NCBI RefSeq assembly: GCF_039696035.1
Contig: NZ_CP155567.1
Coordinates: forward strand, 4,149,001 to 4,213,000
Direction of reading: 5' to 3'
DNA: 64,000 nt
Source of the DNA: Microbulbifer sp. SAOS-129_SWC
Lineage (GTDB): Bacteria > Pseudomonadota > Gammaproteobacteria > Pseudomonadales > Cellvibrionaceae
The notes under the pieces were generated by a model. The model had not been told where the DNA came from. It ran no database searches and saw nothing but the letters and a program-made list of their open reading frames with translations. The position numbers and the translations under genes were made by a program. Position 1 is the first letter of the stretch, and each line of letters opens with the position of its first letter. Positions 40,346 through 48,107 of this stretch are shown piece after piece.

Positions 40346-43051
40346 ATGCATATCAGACAAAAATTCACCACTACAATTCTGTGCACCGCGCTGCTTGCCA
40401 GCTGCGGACAGAAATCCCCGACCGCAGTCAGCGGCAATGTCGACAAACCGGCAGCGCCAGCATCGCAAACGGCTGCGATCGTCAAGCGCGCCGCGGCACC
40501 GGAGCTCAGCGCGGAATATGCGGCGCTGCGCCGCCAGCAGATTGCCGACGTCAACTACCAGATGTCGCTGCAGCTCAGCGACCAGAAGGAAACCTATACC
40601 GGTCATATCGTCGCCGACACCAAGATCGCGCAGCCGCTGCAGCAGCCACTGACCATCGACTTCAGCGGCGGCGCTGTGGACAGGGTCAGCATCGATGGCC
40701 AGGATATTCCGGTGGACTACAACGGGTATTTCATTACCATTCCCGCCGACAAGCTGAAGACCGGTGAGAACAAGATCGCCATCGATTTCCAGCACGAGTA
40801 TTCCAGCGACGGTTCCGGTCTGCACCACTTCAAGGATCCGCAGGACGGCAACGTCTACCTGTACACCCACTTCGAGCCCTACAAGGCCAATCGCTTTGCG
40901 CCGCTGTTCGACCAGCCCGACCTGAAGGCGAGCTACACCGTCGAGGTAACCGCGCCGGCAGACTGGCAGGTGGTGACCTCCACCCGCGAGAACAAGATCG
41001 ACACGCTCGATGACGGGCGCAAGCTGTGGCATTTCCCCGCCAGCAAAAAGTTCTCCACCTATATCTTCCCGCTGCACGCCGGCCCCTACGTGGTGTGGGA
41101 AAACAAGGCCGGCGATATTCCGTTGCGCCTGATGGCGCGCAAGAGCTTTGCCGAGAACGTGAAACCGCAGGACTGGTTCAAGTTTACCCAGGATGCCTTC
41201 GCCTTCTACCAGAAGTACTTCGACATCCCCTACCAGTTCGGCAAATACGATCAGCTGATCGTGCCCGATTTCACCATTGGCGCGATGGAAAATGTCGGCG
41301 CGGTCACCTTTAACGAGGCCTACGTGTCGCGCGGCGAAAAAACCCAGGCCCAGCGCCAGCGCCTCGCCAACACCATCGCCCACGAAATGGCCCACATGTG
41401 GTTCGGCGACCTGGTGACCATGAAATGGTGGAACGGCCTGTGGCTGAAAGAGAGCTTCGCCACCTATATGGCCAGCCTGGCGCTGTCGGAGAACAGCGAG
41501 TTCGACGATGTATGGCAGAACTTCTACCTGGGCTCCAAGCGCTGGGCCTACAGCTCCGATTCACTGGTCACCACCCACCCGATCGAAGTACCGGTACCCA
41601 ACACCGCCGCGGCATTTTCCAATTTCGACGGCATCACCTACGGCAAAGGTGGCTCGGTGCTGGAGCAGCTGCCCTACTTCCTCGGCAAAGATGCCTTCCG
41701 CCAGGGGGTCAGCAACTACCTGAAGGAATACTCCTTCGGCAACGCCGAGCTGAAAGACTTTATGGGCGCGCTGGGCAAGGCCGCCAATAAGGATCTGGAT
41801 CAGTGGACGCAGGAATGGCTGTACCAGCCCGGCGTTAACACCATCAGCACCAGCTACCAGTGCACCGATGACAAGATCACCAGCCTGACCATCGAGCAGA
41901 CCGCGCCCAAGGCCTACCCGACCCTGCGCGAGCAGAAGGTACAGCTGGGTATGTACCGTATGCAGGACGGCAAGATGGTCCGCGCCAAGGTGCTGCCGGT
42001 GGTCTACAGCGGTGCCAGTACCGAGGTGCAGGACGCCGCCGGCCTGCCGTGTCCGCAGATCCTGTTCCCCAACGATGAAGACTGGGCCTACGCCAAGGTG
42101 CGCCTGGATGACAAATCCATCCAGCAGGTGACCCAGCATATCAATGATATCGACAGCTCCTTCACGCGGCTGATGCTGTGGCAGAGCCTGTTCGACAGCG
42201 TCACCGACGCCAAGATGCCACTGACCGACTGGATCGACTTCGCACTCGCCAACGCCGGCGCGGAGCAGAATATCAACGTCATCCGCCTGATCAGCAGCCA
42301 CCTCGAAGCGGCCAGTGCCTATCTGTACCGCTTGAACCTGCCGCAGGCCTTGCGCGACAAGAAGCTCGCCGCCATCGAGTCCTTCGTCTGGCAGAAGCTC
42401 AATACAGCGACCGCCGACAGCGACGCACAGCAAACCTGGTTCAGTGCATTCGCACAGATCGCCAACACCGATAAGGCCCTTGACGATGCCCAGCAGATCC
42501 TCACCGGCAAGCGCAAAATCGACGGCCTGACCCTGGATCAGGACAAACGCTGGCGCCTGATCATCCTGCTCAACCGCTACCAGCACGGCGACTACGATGC
42601 CCTACTGCAGGCGGAGCTGGACAAGGACAACAGCGACCGCGCGCAGAATGCCGCCATCCGTGCCCGCGCCAGCCGCCCCACCGCGGAAGCCAAGCAGCTG
42701 TGGCTGGACAACATCCAGCACAAGCGCGATCAGTACAAGCTGAGCCAGATCAAGGCCGCCGCCGGCGCCCTGTTCCCGGCCGAGCAGCAGCAACTCTATC
42801 GCGATGTCAGCCAGCAGCTGTTTGACGCCATCCCCGCGGTCACCGCCACCGAGGACACGCTGTACAACAAGGCCTACGCCATGCTGTTCCCGGTTACCTG
42901 CAGTAAGGAGGGTATCGATCAGTACAGCCGCGCGCTGGAGCAGAACCAGGAGCTGATCCCGGCACTGGGGCGCATTCTGAAGGACCGCCGGCAGCAGAGC
43001 GGCTGGTGTCTGGATATGGATACGCTGCAGCAAAAAGCCATCAACCAGTAA
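40346..43051 (+). CDS. M1-family aminopeptidase lipoprotein, copy 2
   Basis: A 901-residue lipoprotein (MHIRQKFTTTILCTALLASC, lipobox LASC at C20) that aligns with copy 1 along the whole length. It keeps G312-A-M-E-N, H346-E-M-A-H350, E369 (DLVTMKWWNGLWLKESFATY) and the Tyr region GITYGKGGSVLEQL. Both paralogues therefore look catalytically intact; differences cluster in the C-terminal helical domain. It is a periplasmic or surface exopeptidase. GGAGTAGCTC precedes the ATG. The gene starts 56 bp after the barrel gene and ends in its own terminator. Copy number two suggests either substrate specialisation or dosage; the sequence does not say which. Confidence 0.95.
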   Translation: MHIRQKFTTTILCTALLASCGQKSPTAVSGNVDKPAAPASQTAAIVKRAAAPELSAEYAALRRQQIADVNYQMSLQLSDQKETYTGHIVADTKIAQPLQQPLTIDFSGGAVDRVSIDGQDIPVDYNGYFITIPADKLKTGENKIAIDFQHEYSSDGSGLHHFKDPQDGNVYLYTHFEPYKANRFAPLFDQPDLKASYTVEVTAPADWQVVTSTRENKIDTLDDGRKLWHFPASKKFSTYIFPLHAGPYVVWENKAGDIPLRLMARKSFAENVKPQDWFKFTQDAFAFYQKYFDIPYQFGKYDQLIVPDFTIGAMENVGAVTFNEAYVSRGEKTQAQRQRLANTIAHEMAHMWFGDLVTMKWWNGLWLKESFATYMASLALSENSEFDDVWQNFYLGSKRWAYSSDSLVTTHPIEVPVPNTAAAFSNFDGITYGKGGSVLEQLPYFLGKDAFRQGVSNYLKEYSFGNAELKDFMGALGKAANKDLDQWTQEWLYQPGVNTISTSYQCTDDKITSLTIEQTAPKAYPTLREQKVQLGMYRMQDGKMVRAKVLPVVYSGASTEVQDAAGLPCPQILFPNDEDWAYAKVRLDDKSIQQVTQHINDIDSSFTRLMLWQSLFDSVTDAKMPLTDWIDFALANAGAEQNINVIRLISSHLEAASAYLYRLNLPQALRDKKLAAIESFVWQKLNTATADSDAQQTWFSAFAQIANTDKALDDAQQILTGKRKIDGLTLDQDKRWRLIILLNRYQHGDYDALLQAELDKDNSDRAQNAAIRARASRPTAEAKQLWLDNIQHKRDQYKLSQIKAAAGALFPAEQQQLYRDVSQQLFDAIPAVTATEDTLYNKAYAMLFPVTCSKEGIDQYSRALEQNQELIPALGRILKDRRQQSGWCLDMDTLQQKAINQ

Positions 43052-43087
43052 GCGGAGCGTCGGACAAACCGACAATGTTACGCTGAG

Positions 43088-43113
43088 AAAAGGCCCGCAA
43101 GGGCCTTTTCTTT
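43088..43113 (+). terminator. Intrinsic terminator after M1 copy 2
   Basis: AAAAGGCCC/GGGCCTTTT (43088-43096 with 43101-43109) closed by a GCAA tetraloop and followed by a T-rich run. Confidence 0.88.
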
Positions 43114-43214
43114 TTCTGCACGTGGGGAAAGCCCGCCGCAGTGCCTACTACCCGGCGTAATTACATCGGATCACAGCGTCTCGAAGCAAAAAGTACTCCG
43201 TGGTATAAGATACC

Positions 43215-43278
43215 TGTGGATAAAGCACACTTGCGCGATTTTAAAAAAGGCGGAGTATCAGCCGATAAGTTATCCACT
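43215..43278. other. Pair of DnaA-box-like 9-mers
   Basis: TGTGGATAA (43215-43223, perfect complement of TTATCCACA) and TTATCCACT (43270-43278, one mismatch) lie in inverted orientation 47 bp apart in the leader of the DUF2059 gene. Isolated boxes can titrate or respond to DnaA; there is no sign of a replication origin here. Confidence 0.35.
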
Positions 43279-43320
43279 CATTATTCATCACGTCATAGAA
43301 ATTCCGGGGAAATAGTTACC

Positions 43321-43827
43321 ATGAAGAAGCTCTTGAGTATCCTCAGCATTACGCTTTTCTGCCAGATGGCCTCGGCTGCCACGCCGTCCGACGCATCCAT
43401 TCAGGAGCTGCTGGAAGTTTCCCAGTCCAAGCAACTGCTGGAAAGGTCGATGTCACAAGTCGACGACATGATGCAGAAGACCATGCAGCAGCAAATGGCC
43501 GGCAAGCAGGTTTCCGCCGCGGACCAGAAAGTGATCGACAAGATGAGCAAGGACATGGTCACCTTGATCAAGTCGGAAATGAGCTGGGACAATATGGCAC
43601 CGGTGTTTATCGATGTTTACCAGCAATCCCTCACACAGGAAGAGGTCGACGGCATGCTCGACTTCTACCACTCCAAGGCCGGTAAGGCGCTGGTTGCCAA
43701 AATGCCCGTCATCATGCAAAAGACCATGCAGCTGATGCAGCAGAAAGTCATGCAGATGCAGCCAAAGATCCAAAAAATCCAGCAGGTCGCCCTGGCCGAG
43801 ATCAAGAAAAACAACAAGGCGGAGTAA
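43321..43827 (+). CDS. DUF2059 periplasmic protein
   Basis: A 168-residue exported protein with signal MKKLLSILSITLFCQMASA, then a helical, methionine- and glutamine-rich DUF2059 domain (QELLEVSQSKQLLERSMSQVDDMMQKTMQQQM... MAPVFIDVYQQSLTQEEVDGMLDFYHSKAGKALVAKMPVIMQKTMQLMQQKVMQMQPKIQKI). DUF2059 proteins are widespread in Proteobacteria and of unknown role. The methionine content could suit metal binding or a chaperone-like helical bundle (inference). GGGGAAATAGTTACC precedes the ATG at 43321. Upstream open codons from 43141 are not family-like. A GC-rich hairpin without a long T run lies at about 43842-43866. Confidence 0.88.
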   Translation: MKKLLSILSITLFCQMASAATPSDASIQELLEVSQSKQLLERSMSQVDDMMQKTMQQQMAGKQVSAADQKVIDKMSKDMVTLIKSEMSWDNMAPVFIDVYQQSLTQEEVDGMLDFYHSKAGKALVAKMPVIMQKTMQLMQQKVMQMQPKIQKIQQVALAEIKKNNKAE

Positions 43828-44015
43828 TTCGCGCTACCCGGCCCGGCCCTCGATCCGAGGCCGGGCTGTTTATCCAATTGAAAGGACGACCCTGCCCCCC
43901 ATGACGCCTCCCCTCAGGGCATGTATCATGCAATTCAAGCACCCCGATTAAACTGCACCTCGCCAGCCAGCGCCGGGGGCTCGCTAGCGCAACAAGAATA
44001 AATTAAGGTGAGATC

Positions 44016-44555
44016 ATGGAAACCGATCCCTACGTAACCAACCAGACCTCAGCCACTGACACTCCTCCCATCAGGAAGAACCGCCTGGTATCGTTCTTGA
44101 AGGTGGTACTGATTGGCCTTGGCGGGCTGTTCGCAATCCTCGTCGTCATAATGCTGTGGGCCTACTTTTCCACGACCAAGGCGCATAAGAAATTTGACGG
44201 TGTGGCCGAGGAATATATTCAGGGATTCCTGCGCGAGCAGACGCCCTGGGACTACCAGAAAGCCAAGCCAACCATCAGCCAGGCGTGGCTCGATGCCAGC
44301 ACGGATGAGCAGAACAGCCAGCTCTTCAACTACTTCAATAAACTGGGCAGCTTGCGCAGTGTTGATGAAATCGCCTGGCAGAGCTGCATCAATATGAAAC
44401 TCGAGTCTTCTGGACCGACAGATCGCTGCGATTACAACGTCAATGCCACCTATGAACACGGCCAGGCGCAGATGCATTTTGGCCTCTCCCGTGAGGGTGG
44501 AAAGATTAAATTGATGCAGCTAAAGGTCAATTCAAACGCCTTCCTGCAGAAATAG
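44016..44555 (+). CDS. Single-pass membrane protein of unknown function
   Basis: A 179-residue protein with a short hydrophilic N-terminus, basic patch IRKNRLVSF, one membrane helix (LKVVLIGLGGLFAILVVIMLWAYF) and a ~125-residue periplasmic domain. The domain (KFDGVAEEYIQGFLREQTPWDYQKAKPTISQAWLDASTDEQNSQLFNYFNKLG ... DYNVNATYEHGQAQMHFGLSREGGKIKLMQLKVNS) has the helix-then-curved-sheet order of NTF2/DUF4864-like domains, but the match is only structural by eye. AAGGTGAGATC before the ATG is a good ribosome site. No clear operon partner. Confidence 0.7.
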   Translation: METDPYVTNQTSATDTPPIRKNRLVSFLKVVLIGLGGLFAILVVIMLWAYFSTTKAHKKFDGVAEEYIQGFLREQTPWDYQKAKPTISQAWLDASTDEQNSQLFNYFNKLGSLRSVDEIAWQSCINMKLESSGPTDRCDYNVNATYEHGQAQMHFGLSREGGKIKLMQLKVNSNAFLQK

Positions 44556-44671
44556 CTGCACTATCCCGTCACTGATACGCAGCCAGCCCGGGTGTGTCCG
44601 ACGGCGCAACAGGGCGAGACCAGCGACAGGCAGAACAAAGGGCAGACAGGCCGGGTTACGGAAAACACACA

Positions 44672-45955
44672 ATGCCAATACGGAATACAGGCTGGAACCT
44701 ATTCATTCTCCTACTACTCCTGATTCCCACCGTCTCGCAGGCGCGGATTTACAAGTGCACAGGCGCGGCGGGTGATATAAAGTTTCAGGATACGCCGTGT
44801 GCAAACAGCGAGACCGCGCAGCAACTGGACCCGGGAAAACTGGGTAGAAGAATGACGGTTCTCACACAGCCGGGTGCCGATGCGCAACAGCGCATTACTG
44901 CGCGGAACAGTGGCGTACAGAAGAGAACCAATCTGGTCAAAAATCCCGGCTTCGACGACAGCCTGGATTTCTGGAGTGCGACAACCAATCAGGACGCCTT
45001 CAGCTGGATCGGCGCAGATGGCAATGCGCGTATCGGCGCCGTTGCGGTGCAGTCCACCCCACCCATCGCACCCAAAAAGCGCTACATTTATCGCGCCGAA
45101 ATATCACAGTGCATACCGTTACAGCGCGGCACGCACTACCGCTTCGCCGCCTCATTCAAACCCAAAGGGCGCTATAAATCGCGTTCCACTAATCGCGTCG
45201 ATCTCGTCTGGTATCTCAGCGACGATTGCAACAGTAACGGCGAGTTCGGTGACTACCTGGAGCCCAAGCCGGGCATCCACGGCTGGCACAGAATCATCCA
45301 CGAGCAGCGCGCCCGCTCACTGAATGCCAAGTCTGCCAAGATTACCATCGCCCAGTCGCGCACCGCAGCCAATCACCAGCAGGCCCTGTGGGACGATATC
45401 GAGCTGACACCGACAGAATTCGCTCCGCGCGGCGATAACAGGAAGTTGATCAATCCGGATTTCACTCTTCGCCCGGGCAAGAACTATATCCACAACGGTG
45501 ATTTTCGCTCCGGCCTGGCAAACTGGCGCTACAGCGGCGACACCAAATGGGTGTCTACCGAGGGCGGCGATGCGCCGGGCGCAGCACGGCTGGCGATTCA
45601 GTCCGATCACGGCGGCTACGGCGCCCATTCATTTACCCAATGCGTCAATTTCGGGGCCAACCAGATTTTTAATGCCGGCGCCAATGTAAAGGTCGATCCG
45701 GGATCTACCCAGGAGGGCGGAGGCATTTTCCGTATTTCCTGGTATGAAAACGGCGACTGCAGCGGGCGCCACCAGCCCGGCTTCAAGTCCGACCGCGTGG
45801 AATATATCGATGGCTGGCAACAACTCCATATCGATGCGATCGAGGCGCCGGACAATGCGCGCAGTGCCAGCATTGGCATTACCCGCGGGGTAGACGACAC
45901 CGGCCGCTTCGCCTACTACATTGATGATATCTACTTCGAGGCCCTGTACCGCTAG
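44672..45955 (+). CDS. DUF4124 protein with two carbohydrate-binding-like modules
   Basis: A 427-residue secreted protein. After the signal (NLFILLLLLIPTVSQA) comes a DUF4124 domain, recognisable by RIYKCTGAAGDIKFQDTPC. Two galactose-binding/CBM-like beta-sandwich repeats follow: NLVKNPGFDDSLDFWSATT...WDDIELTP and NYIHNGDFRSGLANWRYSG...YYIDDIYFEALYR. Each begins with an N-G/P-x-F-D/R type turn and a W, and ends in a DDI-x-hydrophobic strand. Conserved cysteine pairs (SQCIPL/DDCNSNG and TQCVNF/GDCSGRH) recur at the same places in both repeats. It likely binds glycans or other ligands at the cell surface; no catalytic domain is seen. GGAAAACACACA precedes the ATG at 44672. Confidence 0.75.
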   Translation: MPIRNTGWNLFILLLLLIPTVSQARIYKCTGAAGDIKFQDTPCANSETAQQLDPGKLGRRMTVLTQPGADAQQRITARNSGVQKRTNLVKNPGFDDSLDFWSATTNQDAFSWIGADGNARIGAVAVQSTPPIAPKKRYIYRAEISQCIPLQRGTHYRFAASFKPKGRYKSRSTNRVDLVWYLSDDCNSNGEFGDYLEPKPGIHGWHRIIHEQRARSLNAKSAKITIAQSRTAANHQQALWDDIELTPTEFAPRGDNRKLINPDFTLRPGKNYIHNGDFRSGLANWRYSGDTKWVSTEGGDAPGAARLAIQSDHGGYGAHSFTQCVNFGANQIFNAGANVKVDPGSTQEGGGIFRISWYENGDCSGRHQPGFKSDRVEYIDGWQQLHIDAIEAPDNARSASIGITRGVDDTGRFAYYIDDIYFEALYR

Positions 45956-46101
45956 CAGCTGGCGAAGGGCCGATAACCCGCGATAACGGATTGGCGGTTT
46001 AGAGGCCGAATGTTTGATCTGTCGGCCGCAACGAGTTCTATTTAAACGCGCACAGAGATGCTACCCTGCCATCTTGCACGGGAAAGTAAACGATAAAAAC
46101 C

Positions 46102-46521
46102 ATGCGCAACCGTGGTACTGACGATAGCAGCAATACTTGGTGGATCTTCGTCTGCCTGAGCATCAGCTACTTTCTGTTCCGCTGGAATCTTATCTATTCC
46201 GTCACCATGGCAACGCCCTGCCGCACTATCAGCAGCTACTGGCTGGGCACCGGTCATTACCTTCCCAATATTTTTACCCTGTATGTGTTGATATTCCTGT
46301 TGTTTGCCGGCTGGTCTGCCACGGAAATGCTCTGCGCGATCTCAGCCAATAAAAGTGACAAACTCGTCGCCGTGACAGTCAATCCTTTAATTTTGCTTTT
46401 TCTCGGTTTTCTGTTTTACGGCATCAACAAGCAATGGGAATACTTCGAATTGCAGCGGGATGTAGCCTTGTACGGCGAAGCATTCACCAGGCCGCCGGGC
46501 TCTGATCGCCAGCCTGAATGA
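46102..46521 (+). CDS. Small membrane protein of unknown function
   Basis: A 139-residue protein with three predicted membrane helices: WWIFVCLSISYFLFRWNLIYSV, LPNIFTLYVLIFLLFAGWSATEML, and LVAVTVNPLILLFLGFLFYGIN. The N-terminus (MRNRGTDDSSNT) and a hydrophilic C-terminus (EYFELQRDVALYGEAFTRPPGSDRQPE) are presumably cytoplasmic or periplasmic by turns. No family was recognised. No strong ribosome site is visible. The neighbours (DUF4124 upstream, DUF3775 downstream) give no functional hint. Confidence 0.6.
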   Translation: MRNRGTDDSSNTWWIFVCLSISYFLFRWNLIYSVTMATPCRTISSYWLGTGHYLPNIFTLYVLIFLLFAGWSATEMLCAISANKSDKLVAVTVNPLILLFLGFLFYGINKQWEYFELQRDVALYGEAFTRPPGSDRQPE

Positions 46522-46652
46522 CTTGCTGAGATAACGAGCTCCAATTTAATCACTTTGGGTTATATCCGGCCCCGGTCGCCGCAGTCGGCAATCGATTCTA
46601 CCCTTTGGCTGAACGGCGGCCGCAACAGTCGCTGCGCCAACGGGAGAATTCG

Positions 46653-47039
46653 ATGCTCAACGTCAGTGCCTTTTCCGTCTGCCGGCTGATCGAACTGTCG
46701 CGGGAATTCCACGCGCAAGAGGCGGTGAGTATTCCGGAGGACCCGGATAACCCCAGCGGTGACTGGTCGGTACAGATGCTCGCCAGCCACGCCGGCGACC
46801 AGAGCTTCCAGGAGTTCAAATCCATTGTCGACGACCTGGAGCCAGACCAGCAACAGGAGGTGGTGGCGTTGCTGTGGCTGGGGCGCGGTGATTACAGCGA
46901 AGAGGAATGGTCGGAAGCCCTCGCACTGGCCAAAGACAGCTGGAACCTGCGCACAGCCGAATACCTGATCGCACACCCGCTGTTGAGTGATTATCTGACC
47001 GCGGGCCTGGCGGTGTTCGGCGCCAGCTGCGACGAATAA
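46653..47039 (+). CDS. DUF3775 domain protein
   Basis: A 128-residue acidic protein. MLNVSAFSVCRLIELSREFHAQEAVSIPEDPDNPSGDWSVQML is followed by the DUF3775 core QEFKSIVDDLEPDQQQEVVALLWLGRGDYSEEEWSEALALAKDSWNLRTAEYLIAHPLLSDYLTAGLAVFG. The family is helical, cytoplasmic and uncharacterised. GGGAGAATTCG precedes the ATG at 46653. The next gene, an Nmad3-domain protein, starts 84 bp downstream on the same strand, so the two may be co-expressed, although there is no overlap to prove it. Confidence 0.85.
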   Translation: MLNVSAFSVCRLIELSREFHAQEAVSIPEDPDNPSGDWSVQMLASHAGDQSFQEFKSIVDDLEPDQQQEVVALLWLGRGDYSEEEWSEALALAKDSWNLRTAEYLIAHPLLSDYLTAGLAVFGASCDE

Positions 47040-47122
47040 CCCAGAGAGGTTTACCTGCAGCGCGCGCGGCGCTAACCTGCGCCCGGTCAATCCCGACACC
47101 GGAAAAATGCTGGCAGAACCAG

Positions 47123-48007
47123 ATGCGCCTGATTTTAAGCCGCAAGGGCTTCGATTCCTCCGCTGGCGGCTGTCCCAGCCCGATCTTTGCCGACGGTTCC
47201 CTCTACGCACTGCCGATTCCCGATGCCAACTCGAATATCCGCTACGGCGATATCCGCACGGCCGGATTCGATCTCGGTGGTCTGGTCAGCGACCTGAGCC
47301 GCGGTGCGGTCACCGCGGCAGATGGCGCGCACCTGGATCCGGATATGCACAACAATGCCCTGCGCCGGCGAGAGGGCTGGAAGCCGCTGCTGGGCCAGAC
47401 CGGTGCGGCCCAGGGCCACCTGCGCCGGGAGGGCGTAACTACTGGCGACCTGCTACTGTTTTTCGGCCTGTTTCGCCGCGTGGAACAGGTCGCAGGTTAC
47501 TGGCGCTTTGTGCGCTCGGCGCCGCCGCAACATGTCCTGTGGGGCTGGCTGTCGATCGGCGAGATCATTAACGTGGACACACTGACGGCACCGCAGTTGC
47601 GCTGGGCGCGCTATCACCCCCATTTCCGTATCGGCGCGGACGCGGCCAACACCCTGTATATCGCCGGCGACCAGTGCTCGCTGCCGGGGAGTGCCGGCCC
47701 CCTGCCCGGTGCCGGAATCTTTCCCCGTGTAAAACCGGATCTGGTTTTGACGCATCCGGATTCCACCCGCCCCACCCACTGGCAACTTCCGCGCGATTTC
47801 TATCCGCACGGTGCGCGCACGCCGCTGAGTTATCACCGCAAAACGGCGCGCTGGCATCTAGCCGATGCGCACAGCGAATACTGCCAACTGCAGTGCGCGG
47901 CACGCGGACAGGAGTTTGTACTGGATCTGGATGAATATGCGGAGGTGGGCCGCTGGCTCACCGCATTGATTGCGGAGTCCGGTTGCGCGACGGCCGCGAT
48001 GGATTGA
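47123..48007 (+). CDS. Nmad3 (nucleotide modification associated domain 3) protein
   Basis: A 294-residue protein that begins MRLILSRKGFDSSAGGCPSPIFADGSLYALPIP, the highly specific N-terminal signature of Nmad3. Further conserved blocks are DLGGLVSDLSRG, HLDPDMHN (acidic/His cluster), the GDLLLFFGLFRRV strand, and HPHFRIGADAANTLYIA. In the analyses of Iyer, Aravind and colleagues, Nmad domains associate with DNA or RNA base-hypermodification systems, mainly of phages and mobile elements. No other nucleic-acid modification gene is visible here, so it may act on its own or be a domesticated gene. Cytoplasmic; the reaction is unknown. The frame begins shortly after the DUF3775 gene. Confidence 0.85.
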   Translation: MRLILSRKGFDSSAGGCPSPIFADGSLYALPIPDANSNIRYGDIRTAGFDLGGLVSDLSRGAVTAADGAHLDPDMHNNALRRREGWKPLLGQTGAAQGHLRREGVTTGDLLLFFGLFRRVEQVAGYWRFVRSAPPQHVLWGWLSIGEIINVDTLTAPQLRWARYHPHFRIGADAANTLYIAGDQCSLPGSAGPLPGAGIFPRVKPDLVLTHPDSTRPTHWQLPRDFYPHGARTPLSYHRKTARWHLADAHSEYCQLQCAARGQEFVLDLDEYAEVGRWLTALIAESGCATAAMD

Positions 48008-48107
48008 TGGTGCTTGCCGCGCCCCCGGCGGCCAATCCCGGCCACGGATATGCGCAGACAAAACAGTGGCCGGGCCCCCGGAAGGCCCGACCAGACAATG
48101 GTTTTCC

